Source of the DNA: Nostoc sp. MG11
Lineage (GTDB): Bacteria; Cyanobacteriota; Cyanobacteriia; Cyanobacteriales; Nostocaceae
DNA: 64,000 bases
Assembly: GCF_014904695.1 (NCBI RefSeq)
Contig: NZ_JACXXN010000005.1
Span: forward strand, 359,729-423,728
Direction of reading: 5' to 3'
The notes beneath the pieces are model-generated. The model worked only from the letters and a program-made list of their open reading frames with translations. It ran no database searches and had not been told where the DNA came from. Positions 63,067 to 64,000 of the stretch are shown here, piece by piece; the stretch's first letter is position 1, and every line of letters starts with the position of its first letter. A program made the translations under genes and the position numbers.

Positions 63067-63176
63067 GATACCGTTGGCGAATTCATTGGAGGGGTGATTT
63101 TCGGTAACTTTCTTTGACGGGTTTCCACGACAGTACAAGGATTTTCAGCGTTAAGAAATATTTCGCCAACGGTATC
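63067..63176. mobile_element. 110-bp MITE with 15-bp terminal inverted repeats and 6-bp target duplication
   Basis: gataccgttggcgaa (63067-63081) and its exact complement ttcgccaacggtatc (63162-63176) bound a 110-bp element. The flanks cgcact at 63061-63066 and cgcact at 63177-63182 are a perfect target duplication. Removing the element and one duplication restores the transposase frame. Confidence 0.88.
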
Positions 63177-63289
63177 CGCACTACCTCTACCATCTCGTTA
63201 AAAGTATCTGGACGTACACCACGCAAGCGTTTAAAGTCTTTTGACTTCAGGCTCTTTACCTGTTCGTAGGTCATAGATGCTACCCAACT

Positions 63290-63715
63290 CGTTGTTTTGC
63301 GCGTATCGACTAACTGAGCAGATAAATCGGCAATTTGCTTTACGTATATATTAGTGAGGGTTGCAATCCCACTCAACCGCATAGCCAAGTTGAGAGCTAC
63401 CCGTTCTCCCATCAGCAGTGCATCAAGCGAACCATCAATTTCCGCCACTATCTGCCCTGGTTCACACATAGCACCTTCACTCACAACAGGCACAAAGGAA
63501 ATTTTTTGATTCAAAAGGTGAAAGACTCTAGCTGCAACTGGTAAGCCAGCAATGAGCCCTGGAGCATTAGCGATCCACCGGGCTGTTTTCGATGGAGCAT
63601 CTGGGACTAATAGACTATTAGTAGTGCGATCGCCGCGGCCAACATCCTCCAAAAGCCAGCCAAGCAAGAGAGGGTCTAACACCAGCCAAGGGGGCAAAAC
63701 AGCAAAATAGCTCAT
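63290..63715 (-). pseudogene. nadC: Nicotinate-nucleotide pyrophosphorylase NadC, 5' half only
   Basis: Residues 1-142 are a good NadC N-terminus: LVLDPLLLGWLLEDVGRGDR, DALLMGERVALNLAMRLSGI and QLVDTRKTT. NadC converts quinolinate and PRPP to nicotinate mononucleotide in NAD synthesis. Right after DTRKTT the IS5-type element begins, so the C-terminal half (about 140 residues with the remaining active-site residues) is missing. It does not reappear beyond the element (62095-62270). The open frame to 63083 is a chimera of NadC and transposase. Another nadC copy must exist if the pathway works. Confidence 0.85.
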
Positions 63716-63825
63716 AGTTTCGTAGCTTCCTTATAAATATCTAGGAATACTATAAGCTAAAAAGCTGACGGTGTATGGATTACAGCGATGCCAAAAGTAT
63801 TTTTCCAGAATAGATGGAAAAACAG

Positions 63826-63854
63826 TTGACAAGAATAGGGAGGTTCGTTATATT
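63826..63854 (+). promoter_or_regulatory. Consensus-like sigma-70 promoter
   Basis: TTGACA (63826-63831), a 17-bp spacer and TATATT (63849-63854). Spacing is ideal. It would start transcription near 63861, just before the structured sequence, and points away from nadC to the window edge. Confidence 0.65.
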
Positions 63855-63860
63855 GGATAA

Positions 63861-63912
63861 GTGCCTGAGAGAGGGCGCTGGAAAGCGCAGTCCCAAAAGG
63901 CAACCGAACCAT
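63861..63912 (+). ncRNA. Candidate structured small RNA or leader
   Basis: Directly after the promoter, nested stems are possible: GCCT (63863-63866) with AGGC (63898-63901), and GGGCGCT with AGCGC plus CC around a GGAA tetraloop (63880-63883). ggttcg (63842-63847) and cgaacc (63905-63910) could also pair. I do not recognise the family. A 51-codon frame on the opposite strand also exists here. The rest of the transcript lies outside the window. Confidence 0.35.
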
Positions 63913-64000
63913 GAAAAGATTATAGTTTGAAAGCCATAATAGAGCAAGTGGCGTGCGTCAATAAAATAAGATAACTAAGCTGAAGTTAAAAAAGAGCAGC

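Larger units (their letters stand above)
62290..63274 (-). pseudogene. IS5-family transposase, multiply disrupted
   Basis: From ATG 63274: MTYEQVKSLKSKDFKRLRGV, then RPDTFNEMVEVVR. The frame then meets a 110-bp MITE (63067-63176). After it a family-B repeat is read in frame, then GRLGKLSLEEQLLMTLEYWR and REYRTYFHIGQSWGVNEYTA, a TGA at 62885-62887, MLTKSRVFTLPGKKE, a frameshift near 62690, and finally VDRANGQIICTAHGKGRED to NYELHLPQSEFA. Four separate lesions or insertions make it non-functional. Confidence 0.85.
62271..63289 (-). mobile_element. IS5-family insertion sequence, degraded, inserted in nadC
   Basis: One end carries gacctcttgcaaaagtggct (62271-62290); its complement in variant form ends the copy at 52445. 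The other end abuts nadC at about 63289 but has lost the outer part of the terminal repeat: agttgggtagcatct directly precedes the transposase ATG. Inside lie a family-B repeat and a 110-bp MITE. No functional transposase is encoded. Confidence 0.8.

Noticed and set aside
63861..63912. TPP or glycine riboswitch
   Set aside because: CTGAGAG-like bases recall these, but the remaining conserved boxes (TPP: ACC...GAACCTGA; glycine: AAAGGACAG) are absent.

Overview
The window is chromosomal DNA of a filamentous, heterocyst-forming cyanobacterium of the Nostoc/Anabaena type. HIP1 octamers (GCGATCGC) are scattered throughout. There are genes largely restricted to oxygenic phototrophs (ycf54, cyanobacterial sucrose synthase) and two families tied to heterocyst development: a HetP-like protein and an XisA/XisC-like recombinase. 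The intergenic DNA carries heptanucleotide tandem repeats, several dispersed palindromic repeats and MITE-like elements, as is usual in Nostocales.

Positions 1-24,000. An ExoD fragment and an ABC-2 permease are followed by a two-gene module: a small EACC1-like protein and a caspase-TPR protein. Next come two Uma2 nucleases, pdxJ, a SnoaL-like protein, ycf54, a fused pabAB, a single-chain PstI/BsuBI-type restriction-modification enzyme, a peptidoglycan hydrolase, dnaG, a histidine kinase and a Deg/HtrA protease. At 21.3-23.8 kb a second caspase module appears. Here the EACC1-like gene is decayed and the caspase carries a PstS-like solute-binding domain in place of TPRs.

Positions 24,000-44,400 are mostly housekeeping: a RelE-type toxin-antitoxin pair, tyrA, a pentapeptide-repeat protein, a DUF1517 protein, stress proteins (ChaB, a Tat-exported aldo/keto reductase, a PPOX-like protein), a JAMM peptidase next to a MoeB/MoeZ-type E1 enzyme, a GH57/DUF3536 protein, a Ca2+/H+ exchanger and sucrose synthase.

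Positions 44,700-56,600 are accessory. An internally deleted ISL3 element precedes a plasmid-type partition locus: a perfect 32-bp palindrome, an array of ATGTTTAG-like octamers, a small ParA and a ribbon-helix-helix partner. The parA gene is split inside its Walker A (P-loop) codons by a complete group II intron with an intact RT/maturase-HNH protein. An XisA/XisC-type tyrosine recombinase, IS and Uma2 remnants and an orphan double-glycine-leader (RiPP-like) precursor follow. The stretch looks like a degraded integrated plasmid or integrative element. It is followed by trpC and a hetP-like gene.

Positions 56,600-64,000. A 2.1-kb AT-rich stretch without recognisable genes precedes a REC-AraC regulator. 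Then come rsmA, ispE and a DUF3082 gene in a probable minus-strand operon. Last is a nadC gene destroyed by nested insertions: an IS5-type element in nadC, a palindromic repeat in its transposase gene, and a 110-bp MITE with a 6-bp target duplication at the edge of that repeat.

The most interesting items are the paired caspase modules with swapped sensor domains and one pseudogenised partner, the intron sitting exactly in the P-loop of a partition ATPase beside an octamer array, the fused R-M protein, the orphan RiPP precursor, and palindromic repeats that insert in frame into protein genes. No rRNA, tRNA or CRISPR array was found.
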